In this document: in pieces, positions 1 to 9,199 of the stretch | How positions within the stretch are numbered: the stretch's first letter is position 1 | Layout: each line of letters starts with the position of its first letter | NCBI RefSeq assembly: GCF_022828475.1 | Contig: NZ_CP059557.1 | Location: 1,550,001 to 1,614,000, forward strand | Length of the DNA: 64,000 bases | Reading direction: 5' to 3' | Source: Saccharopolyspora gloriosae | GTDB lineage: Bacteria; Actinomycetota; Actinomycetes; Mycobacteriales; Pseudonocardiaceae | Program-made: the position numbers and the translations under genes | Notes under the pieces: model-generated | The model's database searches: none | Seen by the model: only the letters and a program-made list of their open reading frames with translations | What the model was told of the DNA's origin: nothing

Positions 1-524
1 GGCCGCTGGTTCTCGTAGGCGTACTCGATCTCGTTGGTGGCGGTCATGGTGAACAGTCCGCCGCCGAGCTGCTCCTCCAAGTTCAGTGAATCACCGGACC
101 TGGGCACCGAACCTTCGTTGAACACGCCGCTGTAGCAGCAGTCCAGCACGATCGCCTTCGACCCCGCCTCGCATTCGGTGATCATGCGGTGCACGATCTG
201 CGCGGGCACCGCCGTGGAGTAGGGCAGGGTCACATCGGTGTTGCCCGCGGCGAAGAACAGCTGGTTGTCGTCGTTCTTGATGCCGTGGCCCGCGATGTAG
301 AGCAGCACCACGTCGTTCGGCTCGCACTTGCGGAAGTGTTCCTCGATGCCCCGCTCGATCGCGGCCTTGGTCTCGTTGACGAGGACGTGCACCGTGTCGT
401 ACCCGCCGATGTCCTGCTCGGCGAGCAGCTCCTTGAGCTCCCTGGCCTCCTCGGTCGTGCGCAGGCCGCGCAACCGCGGATCGAAGTAGTCCGAGGTCGC
501 GACCAGCAGCGCGTATCTCCGCAC
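1..524 (-). CDS. Caspase-fold (C14-like) protease, 3' end beyond window
   Basis: The frame reads from a GTG at 524 to the left edge, giving 174 N-terminal residues. The start of the caspase/metacaspase p20 domain is clear. A first strand (RRYALLVATSDY) is followed by the catalytic histidine in LLYIAGHG (His80) and the catalytic cysteine in IVLDCCYSG (Cys129/Cys130; the second C aligns with the metacaspase nucleophile). The protein probably cleaves peptides after activation. It lies two codons after the stop of the EACC1-like gene and in the same frame. An in-frame TGA at 531-533 fixes 524 as the first possible start. Downstream domains (NTPase, WD40, TPR or others) cannot be seen, so its target and regulation are unknown. 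The family call is firm; the conflict-system role is inferred. Confidence 0.85.
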   Translation of the reverse strand, partial: MRRYALLVATSDYFDPRLRGLRTTEEARELKELLAEQDIGGYDTVHVLVNETKAAIERGIEEHFRKCEPNDVVLLYIAGHGIKNDDNQLFFAAGNTDVTLPYSTAVPAQIVHRMITECEAGSKAIVLDCCYSGVFNEGSVPRSGDSLNLEEQLGGGLFTMTATNEIEYAYENQR

Positions 525-530
525 CCCGGG

Positions 531-896
531 TCACGCGCCGCTCTCGTCGGTCATCCGCTGCAGTGCCGATTCGATCTCCGAGCTCTCGGTACCCGCGTCC
601 GCGCGCAGTTGCAGCTCCCCGGCCCGCAGGGTGACCGCTCGATGCCGGTTGCGCTCGAGCCAGCCGGTGAGCACGGAGGACACGGTGGTGGCCGTCCCCG
701 CGCCCAGCGACCCGATGATCAGCAGTTCCGCCAACTGCGCACCGGCGCCGAGGCTGTCCGGCGGTGGCGTCTCCCGCACCCGGTGCACGGCCAGGCCGTG
801 GACCTTCTTCAGGTTGAACTGCATCAGGTGAGTGGCTCGATCAAGCCGCTCCGGTGCCATGTCCGGTGCTTCCAGCGCGACGCGAATTTCAGGCAT
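531..896 (-). CDS. EACC1-like small membrane protein (effector-associated constant component)
   Basis: This 121-residue protein has an N-terminal alpha/beta segment (residues 1-45), one hydrophobic helix (about 54-80, LAELLIIGSLGAG) ending in WLERNRHR, and a short polar tail containing RAGELQLRAD. That architecture matches my recollection of the EACC1 family, small proteins found beside caspase-like or trypsin-like effectors in predicted NTP-dependent conflict systems of multicellular bacteria. The ATG is preceded by GGGAG. The caspase-fold gene follows directly and is probably cotranscribed. EACC1 proteins are thought to couple a signal to the effector, but no mechanism is established. The family assignment rests on pattern and context and needs a profile search. 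Confidence 0.6.
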   Translation of the reverse strand: MPEIRVALEAPDMAPERLDRATHLMQFNLKKVHGLAVHRVRETPPPDSLGAGAQLAELLIIGSLGAGTATTVSSVLTGWLERNRHRAVTLRAGELQLRADAGTESSEIESALQRMTDESGA

Positions 897-1047
897 GTGA
901 TCTCCCAGCCCGGCGAGCAGTGATCACACCCGGTATATCAAAGATCGACCAGTGGTAGTGGTGCTTTTCCGGGGGAGGGCGCCGATCGCGCGCACATTCC
1001 CGATCGGATGATCTTTCGGGTGGATTCGCAGAGATGATGGACCGAAA

Positions 1048-1082
1048 CGTGCACGGGCCGCTCGCGCCACGGCCCGTGCACG
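1048..1082 (-). terminator. Perfect 13-bp-arm hairpin, leftward terminator
   Basis: CGTGCACGGGCCG (1048-1060) and its exact reverse complement (1070-1082) flank a 9-nt loop. On the minus strand the stem is followed by TTTC, which suits a leftward terminator. It would insulate the EACC1 promoter from upstream transcription. Confidence 0.6.
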
Positions 1083-1090
1083 CCCGGAGC

Positions 1091-1219
1091 TCAGGACGGG
1101 ATGCGCGGGCCGCTGGACCCGGGTCGATCGTCGAATTCCGATGGCGACGGCACCCGCTGCGTCGCCGCTCCGGCGGTGCTCACGGCCACGGCCGCCCCCC
1201 GCCCGAGTCGTTCTTCCAC
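1091..1219 (-). CDS. Possible 42-residue peptide gene
   Basis: A GTG at 1219 with GGGAGG four nucleotides upstream opens a frame that begins VEERLGRGAAVAV and ends PGSSGPRIPS. About 80 percent of third codon positions are G or C. The stop lies 8 nt before the perfect hairpin at 1048-1082, as expected for a small transcription unit with its own terminator. No family is recognised and no signal peptide or TM is seen. It could be a chance frame in GC-rich DNA. Confidence 0.25.
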   Translation of the reverse strand: MEERLGRGAAVAVSTAGAATQRVPSPSEFDDRPGSSGPRIPS

Positions 1220-1799
1220 CGATCCTCCCGAAATCCGCGGAATCACCGACCTGGCGAACTGAACGCTAAACGACGGTCGGCGGTTCGCACCACGATCCGC
1301 CGAAAGTTGCACGAGACGGACCAGTCGCCACCCGCGAACGGCCCCGCCCACAAGTAGGGGGTTTCGGTGGACGAGTGGCCGAGGTCATGGCAGGCATTTC
1401 CGCGCGGCGGCCGGCGGAGCAGGCCAGGTCAGCGATCCTGACCGAGTGGCCGATGGTGCTGCGCCGAGAACGGGATCGAGGAATGGGCCGTTTCCGGATC
1501 GGCCGCCCGAAGTCGAATCCGGAACTCGTTTCGAAAACGGCATCCGTGCACCTAGAGGAACAAGAGGTAGCGTCATCGGAGTTCCTTCGGGTGAATTGCG
1601 CAGCGTGCTCGCCCGGCATTCCCCGCGCATTCTCCGTCGTGCCGCGGACGCCATTCTCCGGGGTGCGCGGCACCGCCGTCGCGGCCGCGGCGAGGTCCGC
1701 CGACGAGAAGGTGCCGGAGGCGTTCTACTGGACATCGGCCCGCCGCGCGGGCTGCTCCGAACGGCCCAGTCCGAGAACGCGCTGTGCGCAGAGGTGACC

Positions 1800-3509
1800 A
1801 TGAGCATGACCCGTCAGGTGGTACCGGTAGCCTTGCGCGACGTGCCTTCCGCGGTCGCGACAGCCCCGCCTCGACCCGCTCAGGTCGAGCCGGTGCAGAT
1901 CCAGCATCTCGCCGAGACAATCGGCGCCCGGGTCATCAACGTGCCTGGTCACAACCCTGGTGATGGGTCGGTGACCGGAGCGACGTTGCGAGCTCAGCAA
2001 GTCCGGGCCGGTGACCTGTTCGCCGCGCTGCCCGGAACCAGAGTGCACGGTGCCGACTTCGCCGCCGACGCGCTCACCGCCGGTGCCACCGCGGTGCTCA
2101 CCGACCAGGCGGGCGTGGACCGCGTCGCCCTGCTCGAACACCCGCGGGTGCGGGCCGGTGAGGTCGCGCTGCTGGTGCACGAGAATCCGCGCGGCGTGCT
2201 CGGCTCCGCCGCCGCCCGCATCTACGGCGACCCGTCGCAGCGGCTCACCATCCTCGGCGTCACCGGCACTTCCGGGAAGACGACCACCAGCTACCTGCTG
2301 GAGTCGGCGTTGCGCGCCGCCGGGCACACCACCGGACTCGTCGGCACCGTGGAGACCCGCATCGCGGGCGAACGCCTCGACAGCGCGTTCACCACACCCG
2401 AAGCCCCCGACCTGCAGGCGCTGCTGGCGGTGATGGTCGAGCACGGCGTGACGCACGTGCCGATGGAGGTCTCCAGCCACGCGCTCGCGCTGGGCCGCGT
2501 CGGCGGCACCCGGTTCGCGGTCGGCGCGTTCACCAACCTCTCCCAGGACCACCTGGACTTCCACCGCGACCTCGACGACTACTTCCAGGCGAAGGCGCTG
2601 CTGTTCGACGGCCGCTCCGAACACGAAGTGGTGTGCGTCGACGGGAGCTGGGGGCAGCGGCTCGTCACCGACGACACGATCACCGTGTCCACCACCGGCG
2701 ACGCGTCCTGGACCGCGACCGACGTCGAAGCGTTCCCCACCGGCGAGCAGCGCTTCCGCGCACACGGCCCGGACGGGACGCTGGACGTGCGGCTGCGGCT
2801 GCCCGGGCCGTTCAACATCGCCAACGCGCTGCTCGCCGCCGGGGTGCTCACCGCGGCCGGCGTGCCCGCGGCGGCGATCGAGCAGGGCCTCGCCGAAGTG
2901 GACGTGCCCGGCCGGATGGAACGCGTCGCGCTCGGGCAGGACTTCACCGCCGTGGTGGACTACTCGCACAAACCCGGTGCCGTCGCCGCCGTGCTCGACG
3001 CGGCGCGCGCGCAGGTCACCGGGGCGCACATCGGTGGCCGGGTGCTCGCCGTGCTCGGCTGCGGAGGCGACCGGGACGTCGCCAAACGGCCCCTGATGGG
3101 GGAGGCCGCCGCCCGCCGATCCGACCTGCTCATCGTCACCGACGACAACCCGCGCAGCGAGGCTCCCGCCGACATCCGCGCAGCCATGCTCGCCGGGGCG
3201 CTCGACGTGCCCGAAAGCGAACGTGGTGAGGTGATCGAAGCAGGCGATCGGCGGGAGGCCATCGCCGAGGCGGTGCACCGCGCCCGCGTCGGAGATGTCG
3301 TGGTGATCGCGGGCAAGGGGCACGAAACCGGCCAGGACGTGGCCGGAGTGGTGCACCCGTTCTCCGACCGGGACGAGGTGGCGGCGGCGCTGCGGCGCAG
3401 GCTCGACACCGGCAGCGCCCGGATCGCCGAGAGCGGTGGGGGAACGCAGAGCTCGAGGGAGCCGACGTCCCCGGCCGGTGGCCGGGGCAGCAACGAGGAG
3501 GCAAGGTGA
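1800..3509 (+). CDS. murE: UDP-MurNAc-tripeptide synthetase MurE
   Basis: MurE adds the third stem-peptide residue to UDP-MurNAc-L-Ala-D-Glu in the cytoplasm. The ATP loop GVTGTSGKTTT is near residue 153. The DNPR motif (near 447) is the signature for meso-diaminopimelate selectivity, as expected for a meso-DAP actinomycete. The chosen ATG at 1800 gives 569 residues. The frame stays open upstream, but that part has no MurE homology pattern. The roughly 35-residue N-terminal extension before the Mur domain is longer than in E. coli MurE. The stop overlaps murF by 4 nt, so it is the first visible gene of the dcw operon. Confidence 0.95.
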   Translation: MSMTRQVVPVALRDVPSAVATAPPRPAQVEPVQIQHLAETIGARVINVPGHNPGDGSVTGATLRAQQVRAGDLFAALPGTRVHGADFAADALTAGATAVLTDQAGVDRVALLEHPRVRAGEVALLVHENPRGVLGSAAARIYGDPSQRLTILGVTGTSGKTTTSYLLESALRAAGHTTGLVGTVETRIAGERLDSAFTTPEAPDLQALLAVMVEHGVTHVPMEVSSHALALGRVGGTRFAVGAFTNLSQDHLDFHRDLDDYFQAKALLFDGRSEHEVVCVDGSWGQRLVTDDTITVSTTGDASWTATDVEAFPTGEQRFRAHGPDGTLDVRLRLPGPFNIANALLAAGVLTAAGVPAAAIEQGLAEVDVPGRMERVALGQDFTAVVDYSHKPGAVAAVLDAARAQVTGAHIGGRVLAVLGCGGDRDVAKRPLMGEAAARRSDLLIVTDDNPRSEAPADIRAAMLAGALDVPESERGEVIEAGDRREAIAEAVHRARVGDVVVIAGKGHETGQDVAGVVHPFSDRDEVAAALRRRLDTGSARIAESGGGTQSSREPTSPAGGRGSNEEAR

Positions 3510-5020
3510 TCCGGCTCAGCCTGGCTGACATCGCGGAAGCGGTCGGCGGCAGGCTCCACCACGCGGAGGGGACCGAGATCGTCACCGGTTCCGTCGAGTT
3601 CGACTCCCGGCAGGTCCGCCCCGGCGGGCTGTTCGTGGCGGTGCCGGGCGAACGCGTCGACGGGCACGACTTCGCCGCCCGCGCCGTCGCCGACGGAGCC
3701 GCCGGCGTGCTCGCCGCGCGTGAAGTGTCCACATCGGACGAACCGATCCCGACGGTGATCGTTCCGGAGCTGCCCGAACACCACCCGAACCGCGTGATGG
3801 CGCTCGCCGGGGACACCGACGGCAGCGGCGCCGCCGTGCTCGCCGGACTCGCGCGGCTCGCCCGCGCCGTGGTGGACCGGCTGCCCGAACTCACCGTCGT
3901 CGGAGTGACCGGCTCGTCCGGCAAGACCTCCACCAAGGACCTCATCGCCCAGGTGCTCGCCCCCGCCGGGGACACCGTGGCGCCGCCCGGTTCGTTCAAC
4001 AACGAACTCGGGCACCCGTGGACCGCGCTGCGCGCCGACGAAGCCACCCGTCACCTCGTGCTGGAACTGTCCGCGCGCGGCGTCGGCCACATCGCCGCGC
4101 TGTGCGAGGTGGCCCCGCCCCGGATCGGCGCCGTGCTCAACGTCGGCAGCGCCCACCTCGGCGAGTTCGGCTCGCAGGAAGCGGTCGCGCAGGCCAAGGG
4201 CGAACTCGTCGAAGCACTTCCCGCCGCCGCCGACGGCGGAGTCGCCGTGCTCAACGCCGACGACCCGCTGGTGGCCGCCATGGCCGACCGGACCCGGGCA
4301 CGAGTCGTGCGCGTCGGGCAGAGTCCCGCCGCCGACGTGCGAGCCGAGGACATCGAGCTCGACGAACAGGCGCGGGCCACGTTCACCCTGGCCACCGCCG
4401 CGGGCTCCGCGCAGGTGCGGCTGCCGCTGCACGGCGAGCACCACATCGGCAACGCGCTCACCGCCGCGGCCATCGCGATCGAACTCGGCGCGAGCGTCGA
4501 AGAGGCCGCCGAACGCCTCGGCGGCGTGCGGCGGGTCTCGGCGCGGCGCATGGAGGTCACCGAGACCTCCGGCGGCGTCACCGTCATCAACGACGCCTAC
4601 AACGCCAACCCGGAATCGGTGCGCGCGGCGCTCAAAACGCTCGCCTCGATGACCAGGGGCAAGCCGGGCCGCGCCTGGGCGGTGCTCGGAGTCATGGGCG
4701 AACTCGGCGACGCCGAGGTCGCCGCGCACGACGAGATCGGCCGGCTCGCCGTCCGGCTCAACATCGACCGCCTCGTGGTCGTAGGTGACCAGGCACGCGC
4801 GATGCACCAGGGTGCGTCGCTGGAAGGGTCATGGGGAGAGGAGTCGGTTCTGGTGCCGGATGTTGATGCCGCCGTCGCGCTGCTGCGCGACGAGCTGCGT
4901 CCCGGTGACGTCGTGCTCGCCAAGGCGTCCAAAGTCGCCGCGCTGTGGCGCGTCGCGGAGCAGCTGACCGAGCAGGTCACCGAGAACACCGCCACCGAAC
5001 AAGCCGGGGGTCACCCGTGA
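3506..5020 (+). CDS. murF: UDP-MurNAc-pentapeptide synthetase MurF
   Basis: MurF ligates D-Ala-D-Ala to the UDP-MurNAc-tripeptide and completes the cytoplasmic stem peptide. It has 504 residues in the usual three-domain Mur ligase layout: an N-terminal substrate domain ([14 protein letters not shown]), a central ATPase domain with [13 protein letters not shown] near residue 133, and a C-terminal domain with [10 protein letters not shown]. The GTG start overlaps the murE TGA (GTGA), so translational coupling is likely. It also overlaps mraY by 4 nt at its 3' end. Confidence 0.95.
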   Translation: MIRLSLADIAEAVGGRLHHAEGTEIVTGSVEFDSRQVRPGGLFVAVPGERVDGHDFAARAVADGAAGVLAAREVSTSDEPIPTVIVPELPEHHPNRVMALAGDTDGSGAAVLAGLARLARAVVDRLPELTVVGVTGSSGKTSTKDLIAQVLAPAGDTVAPPGSFNNELGHPWTALRADEATRHLVLELSARGVGHIAALCEVAPPRIGAVLNVGSAHLGEFGSQEAVAQAKGELVEALPAAADGGVAVLNADDPLVAAMADRTRARVVRVGQSPAADVRAEDIELDEQARATFTLATAAGSAQVRLPLHGEHHIGNALTAAAIAIELGASVEEAAERLGGVRRVSARRMEVTETSGGVTVINDAYNANPESVRAALKTLASMTRGKPGRAWAVLGVMGELGDAEVAAHDEIGRLAVRLNIDRLVVVGDQARAMHQGASLEGSWGEESVLVPDVDAAVALLRDELRPGDVVLAKASKVAALWRVAEQLTEQVTENTATEQAGGHP

Positions 5021-6093
5021 AGAGCATCCTCGTCGCCGCAGCGGTGGCGCTGGTCGTCTCCATCCTGTTCACCCCGTACCTGATCCGGATCTTCTCCAAG
5101 CAGGGCTTCGGCCAGGAGATCCGCGAAGAGGTGCAGAAATCCCACGCCGCCAAGCGCGGCACGCCCACGATGGGCGGCATGGCGATCCTCGTCGCCATGT
5201 GGGTCGGATACCTCGTCACGCACCTCACGGTGGCCGAGGAAGGCCCCTCGGTGTCCGGGCTGCTGGTGCTCGGGCTGACCACCGCCCTGGGCATCGTCGG
5301 GTTCCTCGACGACTTCATCAAGATTCGCAAGCAGCGCAACCTCGGCCTGAACAAGACCGCGAAGCTCGTCGGCCAGCTGGTCGCCGCGGTGCTGTTCGCG
5401 ATCCTGGCCATGCGGTTCCCGGACAACAACGGCATCACGCCCGCATCGGAGCACCTGTCGTTCATCCGCGACATCACCGTCGTGTCCTTCGGCACGATCG
5501 GATTCGTGATCTTCGCCTACGTGGCGATCAGCGGCTGGTCCAACGCCGTCAACTTCACCGACGGCATGGACGGTCTCGCCGGTGGCACCGCGGCGATGGT
5601 GCTGGCCACCTACGTGCTGATCTCCTTCTGGCAGCTGCGCTACGACTGCACGGGCGACAGCGGCACCGTCCCCGCCTGCTACACGGTGCGCGACCCGCTG
5701 GACATCGCGGTGGTGGCGGCCGCGGCGATGGCGGCGTGCATCGGGTTCCTGTGGTGGAACGCGGCACCTGCGAAGATCTTCATGGGCGACACCGGATCGC
5801 TGGCGCTGGGCGGTCTCGTGGCCGGGCTGAGCATGGTCACCCGCACCGAACTGCTCATGATCATCATCGGTGGGCTGTTCGTCGTCGAGGCGCTGTCGGT
5901 CGTCCTGCAGATCGTGGTGTTCCGCAGCACCCGGCGCAGGCTGTTCCGGATGGCGCCGTTCCACCACCACTTCGAACTTGCCGGGTGGGCGGAAACCACG
6001 GTGATCATCAGATTCTGGGTGCTGGCCGGGATCAGCTGTCTGTTCGGCGTCGGACTCTTCTACGCAGACTGGCTCAGCCTCGTCGACGTGTGA
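5017..6093 (+). CDS. mraY: Phospho-MurNAc-pentapeptide translocase MraY
   Basis: MraY transfers phospho-MurNAc-pentapeptide to undecaprenyl phosphate and forms lipid I at the inner membrane face. The 358-residue polytopic protein shows KRGTPTMGG near the N-terminus, the catalytic FLDDFIK aspartates, [12 protein letters not shown] and the conserved [13 protein letters not shown] loop. It starts at a GTG overlapping the murF stop by 4 nt. It is followed by a 284-bp spacer containing a structured repeat, the only long break between murE and ftsQ. Confidence 0.95.
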   Translation: MKSILVAAAVALVVSILFTPYLIRIFSKQGFGQEIREEVQKSHAAKRGTPTMGGMAILVAMWVGYLVTHLTVAEEGPSVSGLLVLGLTTALGIVGFLDDFIKIRKQRNLGLNKTAKLVGQLVAAVLFAILAMRFPDNNGITPASEHLSFIRDITVVSFGTIGFVIFAYVAISGWSNAVNFTDGMDGLAGGTAAMVLATYVLISFWQLRYDCTGDSGTVPACYTVRDPLDIAVVAAAAMAACIGFLWWNAAPAKIFMGDTGSLALGGLVAGLSMVTRTELLMIIIGGLFVVEALSVVLQIVVFRSTRRRLFRMAPFHHHFELAGWAETTVIIRFWVLAGISCLFGVGLFYADWLSLVDV

Positions 6094-6134
6094 TGACGGA
6101 GGAACCTTTCAGAGCGAGCGGCCTGCGCGGGTGT

Positions 6135-6246
6135 CCGGGTAGCGGAACCTCAGCGGCTTCCTCGCTGCGGGATCGATTTCTGATGTATGTCCGATACACG
6201 GCGAAATCGCTGTCCTCGCGAGGAAGCCGCTGAGAACCCGCCGGTG
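6135..6246 (+). repeat. Dispersed 112-bp palindromic element, copy A
   Basis: The outer arms CTCAGCGGCTTCCTCG (6149-6164) and its exact complement (about 6216-6231) enclose an inner hairpin with GATTTC/GAAATC arms. Copy B lies inverted at 35588-35698. The ends and outer arms are nearly identical between copies, while the inner stem differs but still pairs. It sits between mraY and murD. It could be a REP/MITE-like mobile element or a structured RNA, and it may also affect transcription into murD. Confidence 0.8.
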
Positions 6247-6272
6247 GTCGTCTTGCTCAAGCTGGTCACTGC

Positions 6273-6291
6273 TCAGCGGCTTCGCCGCTGA
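6273..6291 (+). other. Tight hairpin upstream of murD
   Basis: TCAGCGG and CCGCTGA pair around a CTTCG loop, 86 bp before the murD start. There is no T-run, so it is either a weak terminator/attenuator or a remnant related to the neighbouring repeat, whose arms also contain CAGCGGCTTC. Confidence 0.45.
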
Positions 6292-6377
6292 CAAGGCACG
6301 GATCAAGGACCACTCCGGCGGACTCCGTAGCCTGAGGACGGACGGGAACCGGTAGTCGGGCAGGAGGGGAGAGTGCG

Positions 6378-7769
6378 GTGACACGAACGTTGCGGGGCCG
6401 GCGGGTGCTGGTCGCCGGGGCCGGAGTATCCGGCCGCTCGGCGGCAGAGGCATTGCTGGCGGCCGGTGCCGAGGTCACCGTCACCGACGCGTCCGAAGAA
6501 CGGCTCGCCGCGCTCGACACCGTGCGCGCGGGCGGCGGCAGGCTCGTCCCAGGACTGCTCGAACCGCCCGAAGGCACCGAGCTGCTCGTCACCAGCCCCG
6601 GCTGGCGGCCCACCGTGCCGCTGCTGACCGCCGCCGAGAACGCGGGCATCACGATCCTCGGCGAAGTCGAACTCGCCTGGTGGCTCGACCGGCAGCGCCC
6701 GGAACCCGCCGACTGGCTGGCCGTGACCGGCACCAACGGCAAGACCACCACGGTCACCATGCTCGAAGCCATCCTGCGCGCCGCCGAACTCGACGTCGTC
6801 GCCTGCGGCAACGTCGGACTCCCCGTGGTCGACGCGGTGCGCGCCGGACACCGGGTGCTGGCCGTGGAACTGTCCAGCTTCCAGCTGCACTGGTCCCAGT
6901 CGCTGGCCGCGCACGCCGGAGTCGTGCTCAACCTCGCCGACGACCACCTCGACTGGCACGGCACCCTCGACGCCTACGGCGCCGCCAAATCCAAGGTGTA
7001 CGCGGGCAACGTCGTCGCCGTGCACAACGCCGACGACGAATGGTCCACCCGGCTCGCCACCGGAGCGGGCAGGCCCGTCTCCTTCACCCTCGGCGAACCC
7101 GGACCGGACCAGCTCGGCATCGTCGACGGCGCGCTCGTCGACCGCGCCTTCGCCGACGCGGGCGGGGAAGTCCTCGCCGCCGTCTCCGACGTGCACCCCG
7201 GCGGGCCGCACAACCTGGCCAACGCGCTCGCCGCCGCCGCGCTCGCCCGCGCCTACGGCGTGCCCGCGGCCGCCGTCGCGCGCGGCCTCCGCGGCTTCGA
7301 ACCCGGCGCGCACCGCTCCGCCGTGGTCGCCGAAGCCGCCGGAGTGACCTATGTGGACGACTCCAAGGCCACCAACCCGCACGCCGCCGACGCCGCACTC
7401 CGCGCGCACGACCGCGTCGTGTGGATCGCGGGCGGACTCCTCAAAGGCGCGCACGTCGAAGAACTCATCGCCCACAACGCCGACCGGCTGGCCGCCGTGG
7501 TGCTCATCGGCCGCGACCGAGCCGTCTTCGCCGAAGCACTGGCCCGACACGCCCCGCACGTGCCCGTCGAGCAGGTCACGGCGGGGGACGATGAAGGCAT
7601 GTCCCAGGCCGTGCACCAGGCCGCCGCACTCGCCACCCCAGGTACGGCGGTGCTGCTCGCACCCGCCGCCGCCTCGATGGACATGTTCACCGACTACGCG
7701 CACCGGGGCCGGGCCTTCACCGAAGCCGTGCGGGCGCTGCCCGCCGCCATCGCCCCGACCGGCGGGTGA
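6378..7769 (+). CDS. murD: UDP-MurNAc-L-Ala:D-Glu ligase MurD
   Basis: MurD adds D-glutamate to UDP-MurNAc-L-Ala. The 463-residue protein has an N-terminal Rossmann segment ([20 protein letters not shown]), the ATP loop [14 protein letters not shown] near residue 115, and a C-terminal domain with [12 protein letters not shown]. The GTG start follows AGGAGGGGAGAGTGCG, a strong ribosome-binding site. That is consistent with independent translation after the mraY-murD spacer. The stop overlaps ftsW by 4 nt. Confidence 0.95.
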   Translation: MTRTLRGRRVLVAGAGVSGRSAAEALLAAGAEVTVTDASEERLAALDTVRAGGGRLVPGLLEPPEGTELLVTSPGWRPTVPLLTAAENAGITILGEVELAWWLDRQRPEPADWLAVTGTNGKTTTVTMLEAILRAAELDVVACGNVGLPVVDAVRAGHRVLAVELSSFQLHWSQSLAAHAGVVLNLADDHLDWHGTLDAYGAAKSKVYAGNVVAVHNADDEWSTRLATGAGRPVSFTLGEPGPDQLGIVDGALVDRAFADAGGEVLAAVSDVHPGGPHNLANALAAAALARAYGVPAAAVARGLRGFEPGAHRSAVVAEAAGVTYVDDSKATNPHAADAALRAHDRVVWIAGGLLKGAHVEELIAHNADRLAAVVLIGRDRAVFAEALARHAPHVPVEQVTAGDDEGMSQAVHQAAALATPGTAVLLAPAAASMDMFTDYAHRGRAFTEAVRALPAAIAPTGG

Positions 7770-9199
7770 ACGCCGTGGCCACCTCCACCGCCACCGCGCG
7801 CCGCCCGCGCCGCACCGCCCGGCCCACCGGGATCGCCGCGATCACCACGCCGCTGACCGCGTGGCTCACCCGGCCGCTGGCCTCGTTCCACCTGCTGCTC
7901 GCCGTGTTCGGGCTGCTCACCGTGTTCGGCCTGGTGATGGTGCTGTCCGCGTCCAGTGTGGACTCGTTCACCAGCGCCGGATCGTCCTACGACATCTTCA
8001 TCCGCCAGGTCATCTACTGCGCCGCCGGACTGGTGCTGTTCTACGGCGCGCTGCGACTGCCGGTGCGGCAGATGCGCAAGCACAGCCTCACCGTGTTCGG
8101 CGGCTGCCTGCTGCTGCTGGCGCTCGTGCTCACCCCGCTGGGCTCCGAACGCAACGGCGCGCAGAGCTGGTTCGTGTTCGGCGGCATCTCCTTCCAGCCC
8201 GTCGAATTCGCCAAGATCGCCTTCGCGCTGTGGGGCGCGCACGTGCTGGTCACCAAGCGCGGGCTGCTCGCCCAGTACCGGCACCTGCTGGTCCCCGTGG
8301 TGCCCGCCGCGATGATGATGTTCGCGCTGGTCATGCTCCAGCCCGACCTCGGCTCCACGATCACCCTGTTCATCGTGCTGCTGGCGCTCATGTGGTTCGC
8401 CGGGGCGCCGCTGCGGCTGTTCGGTGTGTCCGTGCTCGGTGCCGTCACCGCCGCCGTCGTGCTCGCGATGGTCGCGCAATACCGGATGGACCGGATCACC
8501 ACCTTCCTCGACCCCGCCTCCGACCCCACCGGGCGCGGCTACCACGCCCGGCAGGCGCTGTTCGCGCTCGCCGACGGCGGCATGTTCGGACGCGGCCTCG
8601 GGCAAGGCTGGTCGAAGTGGCAGTACCTGCCCAACGCGCACAACGACTTCATCTTCGCCGTGATCGGCGAGGAACTCGGCTTCGTCGGCTGCGCCGTGGT
8701 GCTGATCCTGTTCGGCACCACCGCCTACGTGGGCATGCGCATCGCCGCCCGCAACACCGACCCGTGGATCAGGCTCGTCGCCGCCACCCTCACCGCCTGG
8801 CTCGTCGGGCAGGCCGCGATCAACGTGGGCTACGTGGTGGGCCTGCTGCCGATCACCGGGCTGCCGCTGCCGCTGATCTCCTCCGGCGGTTCGTCGGTGG
8901 TGACCAGCATGCTGGTGTTCGGACTGCTGGCGAACTTCGCCCGGCACGAACCCGAAGCGATCGCCGCGCTACGGTCGCTCGGACCAGGCCGCGTCGGGAA
9001 ACTGCTGCGGCTGTCCACACCCGAGCCTTACCGGCCGCCGGCGAAACGCCGCCCGGCGCGCGCCGCACCTTCGACTCGCCCCGGTGCGCGCAGCGCAGGG
9101 GCACAGCCGACCCGCCGGGGATCACCGGACACGCGGAACCGCACGGCGGCCCGCGGCAAGACCGGATCCCGGGCACAGACACGAGGAGGACACCGTTGA
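7766..9199 (+). CDS. ftsW: Septal SEDS glycosyltransferase FtsW
   Basis: This polytopic SEDS-family protein (477 residues, about ten TM helices) polymerises lipid II at the septum together with a class B PBP. Visible motifs are [10 protein letters not shown] after the first helix, the [11 protein letters not shown] segment with the catalytic-type aspartate, [18 protein letters not shown], and [13 protein letters not shown] near the end. The Arg/Pro-rich tail of about 60 residues is probably cytoplasmic. The GTG start overlaps the murD stop; a TTGA overlap links it to murG. Confidence 0.95.
   Translation: MNAVATSTATARRPRRTARPTGIAAITTPLTAWLTRPLASFHLLLAVFGLLTVFGLVMVLSASSVDSFTSAGSSYDIFIRQVIYCAAGLVLFYGALRLPVRQMRKHSLTVFGGCLLLLALVLTPLGSERNGAQSWFVFGGISFQPVEFAKIAFALWGAHVLVTKRGLLAQYRHLLVPVVPAAMMMFALVMLQPDLGSTITLFIVLLALMWFAGAPLRLFGVSVLGAVTAAVVLAMVAQYRMDRITTFLDPASDPTGRGYHARQALFALADGGMFGRGLGQGWSKWQYLPNAHNDFIFAVIGEELGFVGCAVVLILFGTTAYVGMRIAARNTDPWIRLVAATLTAWLVGQAAINVGYVVGLLPITGLPLPLISSGGSSVVTSMLVFGLLANFARHEPEAIAALRSLGPGRVGKLLRLSTPEPYRPPAKRRPARAAPSTRPGARSAGAQPTRRGSPDTRNRTAARGKTGSRAQTRGGHR

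Larger units (their letters stand above)
897..1799. other. 900-bp intergenic region between the EACC1 gene and murE
   Basis: No long reading frame here looks like a protein in composition. The region must hold the leftward promoter of the EACC1/caspase pair (a GATATA-like -10 near 935-945 is possible) and the murE operon promoter. It contains a strong hairpin (1048-1082) and one possible 42-codon gene (1091-1219), listed separately. In many actinomycetes ftsI lies immediately upstream of murE; it is absent here. Confidence 0.6.

Noticed and set aside
1375-1797. Plus-strand 140-codon frame upstream of murE
   Set aside because: No ribosome site, no family pattern, and a competing frame of equal quality on the other strand.
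1446-1799. 118-codon upstream extension of murE
   Set aside because: It is open in frame but has no Mur ligase similarity and an Arg/Gly-rich random composition; the ATG at 1800 fits the family better.
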